Positions 1 to 7,244 of a stretch of 52,337 bases of DNA are shown here, piece by piece. Under the pieces are notes generated by a model. The model saw only the letters and a list, made by a program, of their open reading frames with translations. It was not told the origin of the DNA and did no database searches. Every line of letters begins with the position of its first letter. The stretch's first letter is position 1. The translations under genes were made by a program, and so were the position numbers. Location: assembly GCA_028065725.1 (NCBI GenBank), contig JAPTVL010000543.1, positions 1-52,337 on the forward strand. The letters run 5' to 3'. The stretch comes from Betaproteobacteria bacterium. GTDB taxonomy: Bacteria; Pseudomonadota; Gammaproteobacteria; Burkholderiales; Rhodocyclaceae.

Positions 1-1
1 C

Positions 2-79
2 ATCAACGAAGTGCGCGGCATCAATCGGGTCGTGTACGACATCAGCGGAAAGCCGCCGGCGACGATCGAGTGGGAGTGA
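2..79 (+). CDS. guaA: GMP synthase C-terminus (partial, host gene)
   Basis: The frame opens outside the window and ends at a TGA at 77-79. The last 25 residues, ending in PPATIEWE, are the highly conserved end of the glutamine-hydrolysing GMP synthase of purine biosynthesis. The last codons (GATCGAGTGGGAGTGA) are the start of the 107-bp repeat at both element ends. The element therefore entered the 3' end of guaA and rebuilt the same C-terminus, leaving the gene intact. Only the 3' end is visible, so nothing can be said about the rest of the enzyme. Confidence 0.9.
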   Translation: MNEVRGINRVVYDISGKPPATIEWE

Positions 80-170
80 ATTTACGTCCTTCGAGGACTA
101 TCGCCAGCTATCGAAAAACTGACGTAATGTGTTGATTTAGAAAGAAATACGTCACAGCAGCTATCGGTGG
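64..170 (+). repeat. attL: left copy of 107-bp direct repeat
   Basis: This segment matches 52231-52337 at a constant offset of 52167 with four mismatches (128, 144, 156, 157). It starts with the last 16 bases of guaA, the probable crossover core, and continues 91 bases beyond the guaA stop. It contains CTATCG at 98-103, 108-113 and 161-166, with a further copy just outside at 171-176; these may be recombinase or excisionase sites. The second copy runs to the last base of the window, so the true repeat may be longer. Confidence 0.9.
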
Positions 171-194
171 CTATCGCCGGCCAGCAGAAAAAGT

Positions 195-363
195 TGACGG
201 TAGAGCTGACGGTAAAAATCGAGGCCGGATTAAGACACTCTCGTTCACTATCCAGACTTTTACCGTCTTTGACGGTAAAAGCCTCCTCGGGAAAGCTTGT
301 TTTATGCGGCTTTCCGGACATCAGCAGGTCTCCAGGTCCCTGACGGTAAAACCTGACGGTAAA
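195..363. promoter_or_regulatory. Integrase arm-type sites (GACGGTAAA repeats) upstream of int
   Basis: Copies of TGACGGTA(AAA) occur at 195-202, 207-217, 270-280, 341-351 and 354-363, plus an inverted copy TTTTACCGTC at 258-267. Together 257-267 and 271-281 form a perfect 11-bp inverted repeat with a 3-nt spacer. Two more copies lie at the right end (52151-52172). Repeats confined to both termini next to an integrase gene are typical of arm-binding sites. The 171-386 interval holds no convincing gene; these repeats are what it contains. They overlap the int promoter region, so integrase may also regulate itself. Binding is inferred. Confidence 0.6.
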
Positions 364-389
364 GCCGTCACAAGCCGGAGGAAACCTTG

Positions 390-1646
390 ATGCTTACTGA
401 CGCTGCACTACGAAATCTGAAGCCTAAGTCCAAGATTTATAAGGCTTCTGACCGAGACGGAATGTACGTGACGGTATCGCCTGGCGGCACTGTCACCTTC
501 CGCTACGACTACCGCCTCAACGGCCGCCGCGAGACGCTGACCCTCGGGCGCTACGGCCCTGGGGGCATCTCGCTGGCGATGGCGCGCGAACTGCTCCTGG
601 ACGCGCGCAAAGCCGTGCTCAAGGGCACTTCGCCGGCGCTCGAAAAGCAGCGCGAGAAGCGCCGGGTGGTCGCCATCAAGACCTTCGGCGCCGCGATGGA
701 GACCTGGCTAGCCAACGCAAGGTTGGCCGACAGCACGCGCGCCATGCGCAAGCACATCATCGACCGGGACATTCTGCCGGTCTTCAAGAATCGTCTGCTG
801 ACCGAGATCCAGGCCGAAGACTTGCGGGCCTTGTGCAACAAGGTCAAGGAGCGCGGGGCGCCCGCCACCGCGGTCCAGATTCGGGACATCGTGAAGCAGG
901 TCTATGTCTACGCCATCGCCCACGGCGAAAAGGTGGACAACCCCGCCAACAGCGTGGGCGCGGCGTCGATCGCCACCTTCGTCCCGAAGGACCGCGCCTT
1001 GTCGCCGCTGGAAATCCGACTGTTTGTGCAGCAGATGGAATCGGTGGCGACCTATCCGACCATCAAGCTGGCGCTGCGCTTGATCCTGCTGACGCTGGTG
1101 CGAAAGAGCGAACTGATCCAGGCCACTTGGGATGAGGTCGATTTCGAGAGCAAGACCTGGACGATCCCGAAGCAGCGGATGAAGGGCCGCAACCCGCACG
1201 TGGTCTATCTGTCCAGCCAGGCGCTCGACATCTTCGTGACGCTGCACGCCTGCGCGGCAGGCTCAAGGTTCGTTTTCCCTTCTCGTTACGATGCAGAGCG
1301 GTGCATGTCCAATGCGACCTTGAATCGGGTCACGCAGCTCGTGGCCGAGGCTGCGAAAACCAAAGGGCTGCCGCTGCAACCGTTCACTGTCCATGACCTG
1401 CGCCGCACGGGCTCAACGCTGTTGAACGAAATCGGCTTCAACCGCGACTGGATCGAGAAGTGCCTGGCGCACGAGGACGGGCGTTCCTCGCGCTCGGTCT
1501 ACAACAAGGCCGAGTACGCTGAGCAGCGGCGGCACATGCTGCAAGAGTGGGCCAATCTGGTCGATGCTTGGGGCGACGGGCAAACCTACGTACCGAAGTT
1601 GTTGCCGAAAAACGTGGTGGTCCCGACGTTGAGTGCAACGGCCTGA
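390..1646 (+). CDS. int: P4-type tyrosine integrase targeting guaA
   Basis: Site-specific recombinase that should catalyse integration and excision at the guaA 3' end. The N-terminus (about residues 3-85, with LTDAALRNLKPKSKIYKASD) is the DUF4102 arm-binding domain of P4-type integrases. A SAM-like core-binding region follows (about 100-185). The catalytic domain shows Arg in TLVRKSEL (about 238), HDLRR (His about 335, Arg about 338), LAHED (His about 361) and the nucleophile Tyr in SRSVYN (about 371), so the tetrad is complete. ATG at 390 is preferred because GGAGGA at 377-382 is well spaced; a TTG at 387 is also in frame. Position beside attL and length (418 aa) are normal for the family. 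A terminator follows. Confidence 0.95.
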   Translation: MLTDAALRNLKPKSKIYKASDRDGMYVTVSPGGTVTFRYDYRLNGRRETLTLGRYGPGGISLAMARELLLDARKAVLKGTSPALEKQREKRRVVAIKTFGAAMETWLANARLADSTRAMRKHIIDRDILPVFKNRLLTEIQAEDLRALCNKVKERGAPATAVQIRDIVKQVYVYAIAHGEKVDNPANSVGAASIATFVPKDRALSPLEIRLFVQQMESVATYPTIKLALRLILLTLVRKSELIQATWDEVDFESKTWTIPKQRMKGRNPHVVYLSSQALDIFVTLHACAAGSRFVFPSRYDAERCMSNATLNRVTQLVAEAAKTKGLPLQPFTVHDLRRTGSTLLNEIGFNRDWIEKCLAHEDGRSSRSVYNKAEYAEQRRHMLQEWANLVDAWGDGQTYVPKLLPKNVVVPTLSATA

Positions 1647-1670
1647 TTGGACGAGAGCTGCTGTCCAGCT

Positions 1671-2051
1671 TCAATCCTCGCTCGAACCCGCCCGAACAGG
1701 GCGGGTTTTTCGCAGGTGGACATCCGGCTTCGAGGCGCTGCCGCGACGAGCTTGCTTGCGTTGCTCGATCCACGCTTCCACTTCGGCCAAGTCCCACACG
1801 ACGCAGCGCGGCGTCAGGTTGAAGCGACGCGGGAACTCGCCGCGGCGCTCCATTTCGTAGATTGTCGTTTCAGCCAGGGGGACGATCAGCCGCAGTTCCT
1901 GGCGGCGTATGGTGCGCCGGAAGGGAAGGGGGCTGCGCTTCGGGAACTGCGGCAACTCCTCGTAGGCTTCCGTGCCCGGCAACGGAAGCGCGTCGGATGT
2001 TTGTGATAGCTGCTCCACCTCGGACTCCATGAGTACGCTGCATGGAGACAT
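1671..2051 (-). CDS. AlpA-family DNA-binding regulator / candidate excisionase
   Basis: A 126-residue protein on the minus strand, convergent with the integrase. Residues about 50-105 carry the AlpA/MerR-like winged helix: a predicted recognition segment around PLAETTIYEMERRGEFP and the ending DLAEVEAWIEQRK. AlpA proteins activate or accompany P4-type integrases as excision or directionality factors, so it may control excision of this element. The Met at residue 8 (2030) is an alternative start; neither has a clear ribosome binding site. The 3' end runs through the integrase terminator hairpin. The exact role (activator or excisionase) cannot be read from sequence. Confidence 0.8.
   Translation of the reverse strand: MSPCSVLMESEVEQLSQTSDALPLPGTEAYEELPQFPKRSPLPFRRTIRRQELRLIVPLAETTIYEMERRGEFPRRFNLTPRCVVWDLAEVEAWIEQRKQARRGSASKPDVHLRKTRPVRAGSSED
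1685..1710 (+). terminator. Rho-independent terminator after int
   Basis: AACCCGCCC pairs with GGGCGGGTT over a 5-nt loop and is followed by a T run. It lies 39 nt past the int stop codon and inside the 3' end of the convergent AlpA gene, so it serves the int transcript. Confidence 0.85.
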
Positions 2052-2113
2052 GGTGAAGTTCAGTACCTATCGGGACAACTTGCTGCGGCGTAGAAGGGCG
2101 AGTCCGGTGCGGG

Positions 2114-2794
2114 TTACGCCTTTGGCGCCCCTGTTGGCCGTGAGGCAGTCACTTTCCGGCTGGCGTGCACGGCCAGCACGTTCTGCACGAAGCGTATGCC
2201 TGTTGTCCGTGCACTGAATGCGGTAATCAGATACTGGCAAAAGAACACGGCCGCCGAAATCAGAATGCGTATCGCATCAATGCCGATGTAGTACATGGCA
2301 ACAGGCAGCACAGGCACCAGCAATAGCGACATTGCCGCGATGTCGCGGAACAGCAGATAGTTCTTGTGGCTGTCGGCGACCGAGGGGTCCGAATCGACCT
2401 GTCTGTACAAGCCGTACCACTTGGCGTTCTGTTCGCGCGGCTCTACTGGAAACGCTCCGACGTTCTTCTTCAATTTCGTCAGGTCAATGCGGTGATCCGC
2501 TGGCGCGTACACGGAGAACGCGCGCGATCCGGGAAGCGGGAACTTGAGGCGCCAGAACACCAACATAGCTTTGTGGTCAGCCGAGATCAGTGACGACAGG
2601 ATCAAGACCGGAATCGGCAGCAGGACAGTGAGGCTGGTTCGGACGGCCGCGATGGCGGTCGGCGTCAAGTCTTGGATCGCCGTGTGGAAGGCGAGTACCA
2701 GGAGGATCAGGACATCGAGGACGAGCGTCGCTACGAGCCACGCAAGATTGCGACCCTTCAACGTCTTGCTGCTGTAGTCTTTGGTGTCTCTCAT
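2114..2794 (-). CDS. Four-helix membrane protein, last gene of the E2-E1-JAB operon
   Basis: A 226-residue protein I do not recognise by family. It has two hydrophobic pairs: about residues 16-40 and 44-70, then 146-171 and 173-194. Between them is a soluble stretch of about 75 residues rich in charged and aromatic positions (from about SADHKAM to HKNYLLFRD). The start codon overlaps the preceding MBL gene in an ATGA junction, so the two are translationally coupled. In defence operons a membrane protein at the end is often the effector, and this one could be a pore or membrane-disrupting partner, but that is inference from position only. No signal peptide beyond the first helix is evident. 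Confidence 0.75.
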   Translation of the reverse strand: MRDTKDYSSKTLKGRNLAWLVATLVLDVLILLVLAFHTAIQDLTPTAIAAVRTSLTVLLPIPVLILSSLISADHKAMLVFWRLKFPLPGSRAFSVYAPADHRIDLTKLKKNVGAFPVEPREQNAKWYGLYRQVDSDPSVADSHKNYLLFRDIAAMSLLLVPVLPVAMYYIGIDAIRILISAAVFFCQYLITAFSARTTGIRFVQNVLAVHASRKVTASRPTGAPKA

Positions 2795-3669
2795 CCGTTG
2801 TTCTCGGTGTAGATGTCGAAGTTGCCAAATTCATCGACGACAAATTGAATCCACCCATCACGCCGCGTCGTCAGTACATGCCGCTGCTTGCCTGTTGTCC
2901 TGACCGAAACGCCGTTCGGCCAATGATCGACCACGCGCTGGCGGTACGTCTGCGTCATGCGCTGCGTGTCGTGAACGATCGCCTTGTCGGACATCACGAT
3001 GGCGCGAGGATGGATGTAGTTAAACAGCGCCTCACAATAGCCGTTTTCGCGTCCGTGATGAGATGCCACGAGCACGGTCGTCCCTGCCAACTCAGCACGA
3101 AAGTCAGGTTGCTCCAGCAGCGCGAGCCAGCCGTCCTCCTCAAGATCGCCAGGGAACAGAATCTTGAAGGTGCCGAACTTGAAGAACGCGACCAGGCTTA
3201 GATTGTTCGTATCGTAGAAGCGTGGCGTCGAGTTCCAGAATGTCTTTACCGTGATGCCACCCATGCTCTGATCGAATGGGGTATCGACCGGATAGACATA
3301 GCTGGCGTGAAGGTCCAAGTATCGCTGGATGTCGTCGGTCAGCTCGCCGCTGACTTCCTTGATGATCTTCATCACTTCTGGCGACACGCTGCGGTTGCGA
3401 ACGAAGGTGGAGACTGCGATTCCCTCACGCCACAGGTTGTTCAGATCGCTGATGTGATCGAGGTCTGCATTGGTGACGAACAGGTAGTCCAGCACGCTCC
3501 GCTTCAAGTAGTGCCGGATATAGGTGCTCGGTTTCCAGCCCGTATCCTGGTTATGACCAGAGTCGATCATGGCGAGCCGGCCTTCGATACCCTGGGCCGA
3601 GCGATGCGTGAGCATGGCACATGCGCCATGCTGCACATCCCATATTTTCAGAATCATCTGTCCAGGCAC
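2791..3669 (-). CDS. ComEC-like metallo-beta-lactamase-fold protein with altered metal motif
   Basis: A 292-residue single-domain MBL-fold protein of the ComEC/Rec2 hydrolase type. The fold is supported by MIDSGHNQ (about 34-41), the metal motif region TNADLDH (66-72), LFPGDLEEDGW (Asp 174) and ASHHG (203-205). The usual first His of HxDxDH is Asn67 here, so one metal site may be weakened. Its operon partner at 5917-7071 keeps the His. Start GTG at 3669 is preceded by GAGGTG inside the end of the upstream gene; ATG at 3657 is an alternative. It starts one base after the fusion gene ends and overlaps the membrane gene by 4 nt. The substrate is unknown. Confidence 0.8.
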   Translation of the reverse strand: MPGQMILKIWDVQHGACAMLTHRSAQGIEGRLAMIDSGHNQDTGWKPSTYIRHYLKRSVLDYLFVTNADLDHISDLNNLWREGIAVSTFVRNRSVSPEVMKIIKEVSGELTDDIQRYLDLHASYVYPVDTPFDQSMGGITVKTFWNSTPRFYDTNNLSLVAFFKFGTFKILFPGDLEEDGWLALLEQPDFRAELAGTTVLVASHHGRENGYCEALFNYIHPRAIVMSDKAIVHDTQRMTQTYRQRVVDHWPNGVSVRTTGKQRHVLTTRRDGWIQFVVDEFGNFDIYTENNG

Positions 3670-3670
3670 G

Positions 3671-5917
3671 TCACTTCACCTCGCCCTGCAAGACTTGAAG
3701 GTCGTGCTCGCCGACGATGAGCTGGATGGCCGGCAGGCCGTCGTCGGACATCCCTAGCGCCAACTGAATGAGTTGCACCAGATCGTGCCTGCTGGGCGAG
3801 GCGGAATGACCGGGAGGATGGCTGTGCCATTCGCCGATGTAGCTGACCATGCCGGCCGTGCGCACGCTGGCATCCTTCACCGCCTCGGCCAGGCCGGCGA
3901 TGCCGCGCTCGAAGGAATCTCGACTGGCTTTGCTGTCGGGCGGCGCCGGCAGGCCGGCGACGATCACCACGGCTTTGATGTTGAAGTCGTAGTAGCCGAG
4001 CAGCACGCCGCCGGTCTCGTTGGGGAAACCCTGGCGGCGCAGCTCCCGTAGTTGTTGTTCGACGCCATCGTCGATGAACACGTCAAAGTCGTCGAGCGAG
4101 ATGCGTCTCTCCGGCAGAACGGGGACACCATGCACCGTGATGGCGCCGTGCACTGGGTCTCGTTGCCACGCGCGTATGAGGGCGTCCTTGTTGGACGTCG
4201 CGGCCAGAACCTGTTCGGCCAAGGTGCTTGCCTGGCCCATGATGCGCGAATATGGCATTACCGCCGAGATGTCGCGGCAACTCGCGCCGCTCCAGAACGT
4301 GTTGGCATGACCGCTGAGGTGCGTTCTGCCCCAGTCCTCTTGAATCAGGGCGCGGTAATACTGGGCTTCGAGCGTGCGCAGGCGGTGCGCGCGTTCGGCA
4401 TCCTCTGCAAGCAGCACTGCCGCGTTGCCGTCGGGCGTGATGAACACCGAGCAATGGCGCGGCAGCGTATCGACCCCGCTTGCCGCACGCGGATATTCGA
4501 GCGTTGTCGAGGCGTCGACGACAAGACGTGCGGCGGCGAGCGCGTGCGCGACCGACTCCAGCGAAAGGTCGGTGGCATCTGCGACGATAGGAACGACTTC
4601 GGTCGCGCCTTCCGTCGCAGCAGCGTGCAGGCCGGCGACGACCGTCGCTTTCGTCTCGCCGATGTGCTGTGTGTAGGCGGCGTGCCTTGAGAGGTTATGG
4701 GGTTTGATGTGATCCTTGTCGATGACCGTCCAGCGCCCCCAACCGCTGCGTCCCCACAGATTGAGCAATGCGCTGCCGAGCGATCCAGCTCCAATCAGGA
4801 CGGCCTTCGGACCTTCGTCAAAGATGCCCGACTGGCGTCTCGCGGCCGCCGCATCGTTCTGCACCAGCACGTCCATCGGCAAGACGGGCTGGTCTTGCCA
4901 CGCCGTCGAGGGCTGCTGATTCATCACGTCCTTGAAATAGCGCCCCTGGTGTATCAGCAGCGCGCCGGTGGCGACGCCGAGTTCAAGTGCGCCGATCGGC
5001 ACGAGGAACGCCCGGTGCGTGATGCCGTCGGGTTCCGCGTCGGCGCTCCTTTTGATCGGGATGTGAAGCAAGATGACCGTGGCCTTGTCGTCGGCCGAAG
5101 CGGCAGCACCGGATTCGCCAACGCTGTCTTGCAGCTTTGCTCGCAGCGGCGTGATGAGATCCACATTGCGCTGTGTCAGCAGGTCTACCAACTGCCCGAG
5201 GGTAGCGGGATCACGCTCAACGAAGCCGTGCACGATGGGTGGCAGCGTCAACTCGATATGGGCGAAGGTCTTTGCCTGCGGCGCACCTTTCGGGATCGGT
5301 TGCAGAAAGCAAGTGAATCCTTGATCGGGACGTTCTTCCTGCCGCAGCACCATGAAGCGCAGCGCCGGGTTCTTGCGCAGTTCGGCCAGATTCCACGGCA
5401 GGACCAGTTCGTACTTGCTGGCAAAGAACAAGTGCTCAACCGGCTGGTCCGCCGGGTGCAGTTCGTCACGAGCACTCATTTCCAGCCACCACTGGATGCG
5501 GCGCAAAAACGCCGCAGGTGTCCAGGTGCGCAGTACCGCAGCAGGCGGATCGAAGTACAGGCACAGACTGGCCGGCGCACCGTGTACACCCTGATTCTGG
5601 TGCATCAGAATCGGAAAGTCCTGACGCAGCGCCAAGACTTCGATCAGCCGCTTGGGATCGTTGGGGACGCATAGCGCCAAGCGTTCCCGGTAGCGGATGC
5701 CGACCTGATTTTTCGGTGGTATGCCATCGCACTCGACTTCGACGATCAAGCATTCGAGCGCTGCCGCGCCATCTGCTGGATGTCGCAGAAGCCGGATCAA
5801 CGAGTAGTCGCGTTGCCGCTGGACGGCATCGAGCAACGCGCACGCACGCGGAATGGTCAGTGCGTCGGCGCTTCCGACCTCTGTGACATTTGCCAGTTCG
5901 TGGTACGCATCGGTCAT
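3671..5917 (-). CDS. E2-E1-JAB triple fusion (prokaryotic ubiquitin-like conjugation/deconjugation enzyme)
   Basis: A 748-residue protein that joins three ubiquitin-pathway modules. Residues about 20-210 form an E2-like domain with candidate catalytic Cys119 in SLCLYF, followed by the typical W...WL region (132-145). Residues about 365-600 form a ThiF/E1 adenylation domain: nucleotide loop IGAGSLGS (375-382), Asp400 in VIDKDHIKPHNLSRH, Arg411, Lys423, and a candidate transthiolation Cys547 in GASCRD. Residues about 608-748 form a JAB/JAMM isopeptidase with Glu634 and the zinc motif HSHPPG...PSRHD (His698, His700, Ser709, Asp712). All key residues are present. No ubiquitin-like gene is visible nearby. 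The domains resemble type II CBASS Cap2 plus Cap3 in one chain, but there is no CD-NTase. Confidence 0.9.
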   Translation of the reverse strand: MTDAYHELANVTEVGSADALTIPRACALLDAVQRQRDYSLIRLLRHPADGAAALECLIVEVECDGIPPKNQVGIRYRERLALCVPNDPKRLIEVLALRQDFPILMHQNQGVHGAPASLCLYFDPPAAVLRTWTPAAFLRRIQWWLEMSARDELHPADQPVEHLFFASKYELVLPWNLAELRKNPALRFMVLRQEERPDQGFTCFLQPIPKGAPQAKTFAHIELTLPPIVHGFVERDPATLGQLVDLLTQRNVDLITPLRAKLQDSVGESGAAASADDKATVILLHIPIKRSADAEPDGITHRAFLVPIGALELGVATGALLIHQGRYFKDVMNQQPSTAWQDQPVLPMDVLVQNDAAAARRQSGIFDEGPKAVLIGAGSLGSALLNLWGRSGWGRWTVIDKDHIKPHNLSRHAAYTQHIGETKATVVAGLHAAATEGATEVVPIVADATDLSLESVAHALAAARLVVDASTTLEYPRAASGVDTLPRHCSVFITPDGNAAVLLAEDAERAHRLRTLEAQYYRALIQEDWGRTHLSGHANTFWSGASCRDISAVMPYSRIMGQASTLAEQVLAATSNKDALIRAWQRDPVHGAITVHGVPVLPERRISLDDFDVFIDDGVEQQLRELRRQGFPNETGGVLLGYYDFNIKAVVIVAGLPAPPDSKASRDSFERGIAGLAEAVKDASVRTAGMVSYIGEWHSHPPGHSASPSRHDLVQLIQLALGMSDDGLPAIQLIVGEHDLQVLQGEVK

Positions 5918-7071
5918 CAGCCAGCTCGCGGGGGCCGCGACGCCAGGATGGCCGGCGCGCCGATGGTTGCCGAACGCTTCCAGGTCACGCCACCGCTGCC
6001 GATCTCGAAGATGATCGGCTCGGGCTTGTTGGCGTTCGGCTCCTCCATCGTGACCAAGAACTTGCGCCCGCCGACTTCCTTCAAGTAGCGCTCATACGCC
6101 TTGCGGGCCTGGATGTGCGGCGGCTGGACCTGCTCATACGAGTCCTTGACATCCGGGATCGGCTTGCTGCAACTGACGATGTAGGCATCGGATTTGCCCA
6201 TCAGCAGCAGGTCCTTCACCAGCGGCGTGGGGGCCGTTTCGTCCTTGCCCTTGTCCTCATTCAATGCGCGATAGCTGCAATGATGCGGGATGTTGAACAG
6301 GTCCCACGCCAGGCGATCCTCGTTCTTGTGGTAGCGCGTCGTGCTAACGATGTCTTCCAGATCACCGTATTCCGCGTCGCCGACCTCCAGATAGTCGTAG
6401 GTAGAGCCGTCGGCATTGAAGCGCACGTTGAACACCAACGCGGCGCTGTTGCGGACGATGTCGCCGTCGTCGCAGTGCTTGATGAACGGGGAGTGGCAGA
6501 AGAACTCGACGCCATCCTTCGGCTGCGTGAAGCCGGGCACGATCGTGCCGGCGTCGATAAAGAGGTGGTCGCGCGCGGATGCCGATTCGCCGCGGGCTTT
6601 CAGCAACGGCTCCAGCCAATCGGCCAATGCCTGCGGTTTCGAGAAGACGAGGACGTCCTTGCCCTCCAGCAGACGGTGCCGTGCCTCTTGGCGAAGCAGA
6701 ACGTATTCCTCGGTCTGATGATCGTTGTCCGCTTCTTCAAGCAGCATTGCCGCAGGCACCCACAACTCACGAATCTTGATCCGACCGTCGCCGTGGTACT
6801 TCTTCGCGTGCTGCAACTCGAAGAACTCGGTGCTGCCTTGGATGTGATCGAGGTCGGCGTGTGTGAACGCGACGACATCGAAGTAGTCGCGGTTGGCGGC
6901 CTTCAAGTCTTCCTTCAGTCGAGCCTTGAGGTCGATTTCCGGGGTGTCGGCGTCTTCCGCCTTATCCCGGTGGCAGAAGTCGAACAGAACGCGACGCCCC
7001 TTCGACAGGACGATTTGGGTCGTGTCGCCGTTACCGACCGGATAGAAGATGACCTGATGTACGTCTGCCAC
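5917..7071 (-). CDS. MBL-fold metallohydrolase, first gene of the CIRCE operon
   Basis: A 384-residue metallo-beta-lactamase-fold protein with an intact FTHADLDHIQGS motif (His71, Asp73, Asp75, His76), an early VLFDF strand (Asp31), a later VGDAEYGD segment and IPHHCSYRAL. This matches the ComEC-like hydrolase group, though it lacks ComEC membrane domains. Start GTG at 7071 has GGGGGAA at 7077-7083, spaced 5 nt. The stop overlaps the next start as TGATG, so it is coupled to the E2-E1-JAB gene. MBL proteins recur beside E1/E2/JAB genes in published surveys of prokaryotic ubiquitin-like loci. Whether they cut nucleic acid, nucleotides or protein is not known to me. Confidence 0.85.
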   Translation of the reverse strand: MADVHQVIFYPVGNGDTTQIVLSKGRRVLFDFCHRDKAEDADTPEIDLKARLKEDLKAANRDYFDVVAFTHADLDHIQGSTEFFELQHAKKYHGDGRIKIRELWVPAAMLLEEADNDHQTEEYVLLRQEARHRLLEGKDVLVFSKPQALADWLEPLLKARGESASARDHLFIDAGTIVPGFTQPKDGVEFFCHSPFIKHCDDGDIVRNSAALVFNVRFNADGSTYDYLEVGDAEYGDLEDIVSTTRYHKNEDRLAWDLFNIPHHCSYRALNEDKGKDETAPTPLVKDLLLMGKSDAYIVSCSKPIPDVKDSYEQVQPPHIQARKAYERYLKEVGGRKFLVTMEEPNANKPEPIIFEIGSGGVTWKRSATIGAPAILASRPPRAG

Positions 7072-7114
7072 AGCACTTCCCCCTTTGATTGGGATGGGTG
7101 GCAGGTTGTTGGAA

Positions 7115-7141
7115 TTAGCACTCTGCCGCCGAGAGTGCTAA
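7115..7141. promoter_or_regulatory. Perfect CIRCE operator (HrcA binding site)
   Basis: TTAGCACTC (7115-7123), a 9-nt spacer (7124-7132) and GAGTGCTAA (7133-7141) match the CIRCE consensus at every position. CIRCE is bound by HrcA, the repressor of groESL and dnaK operons, whose activity depends on free GroEL. It begins one base downstream of the minus-strand -10 box, so it covers the expected transcription start of the MBL/E2-E1-JAB operon. No hrcA gene is present in the element, so the repressor would be the host's. Confidence 0.93.
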
Positions 7142-7191
7142 CACTATATCCAGTGTCTAGAGAAGCGTCAACACACTAGATATAGCGTGTT
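7140..7191. promoter_or_regulatory. Imperfect inverted motif pair bracketing the -35 box
   Basis: AACACTATATCCAGTGT (7140-7156, plus strand) and the related AACACGCTATATCTAGTGT (7191-7173, minus strand) face each other around the -35 region. The outer copy also contains AACAC/GTGTT arms (7170-7174, 7187-7191). It could be the operator of a second regulator. No protein can be assigned. Confidence 0.4.
7143..7171 (-). promoter_or_regulatory. Sigma70-type promoter of the MBL/E2-E1-JAB operon
   Basis: On the minus strand TTGACG (7171-7166) and TATAGT (7148-7143) are separated by exactly 17 nt. This is close to consensus and places the start inside the CIRCE element. The 5' leader to the GTG at 7071 would be about 65 nt. 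Confidence 0.8.
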
Positions 7192-7244
7192 AACTGCCGT
7201 TTGTCCTGATATGGTCGCCTGCCGGAGAGCGGCACGTCGAGGGA

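Noticed and set aside
64..170. tRNA or tmRNA gene as attachment site
   Set aside because: No cloverleaf can be formed, and the repeat begins exactly with the last codons of guaA.
3671..7071. Type II CBASS
   Set aside because: E1, E2 and JAB modules are present, but no CD-NTase and no cyclic-nucleotide effector gene is found, and the operon has two MBL genes instead.
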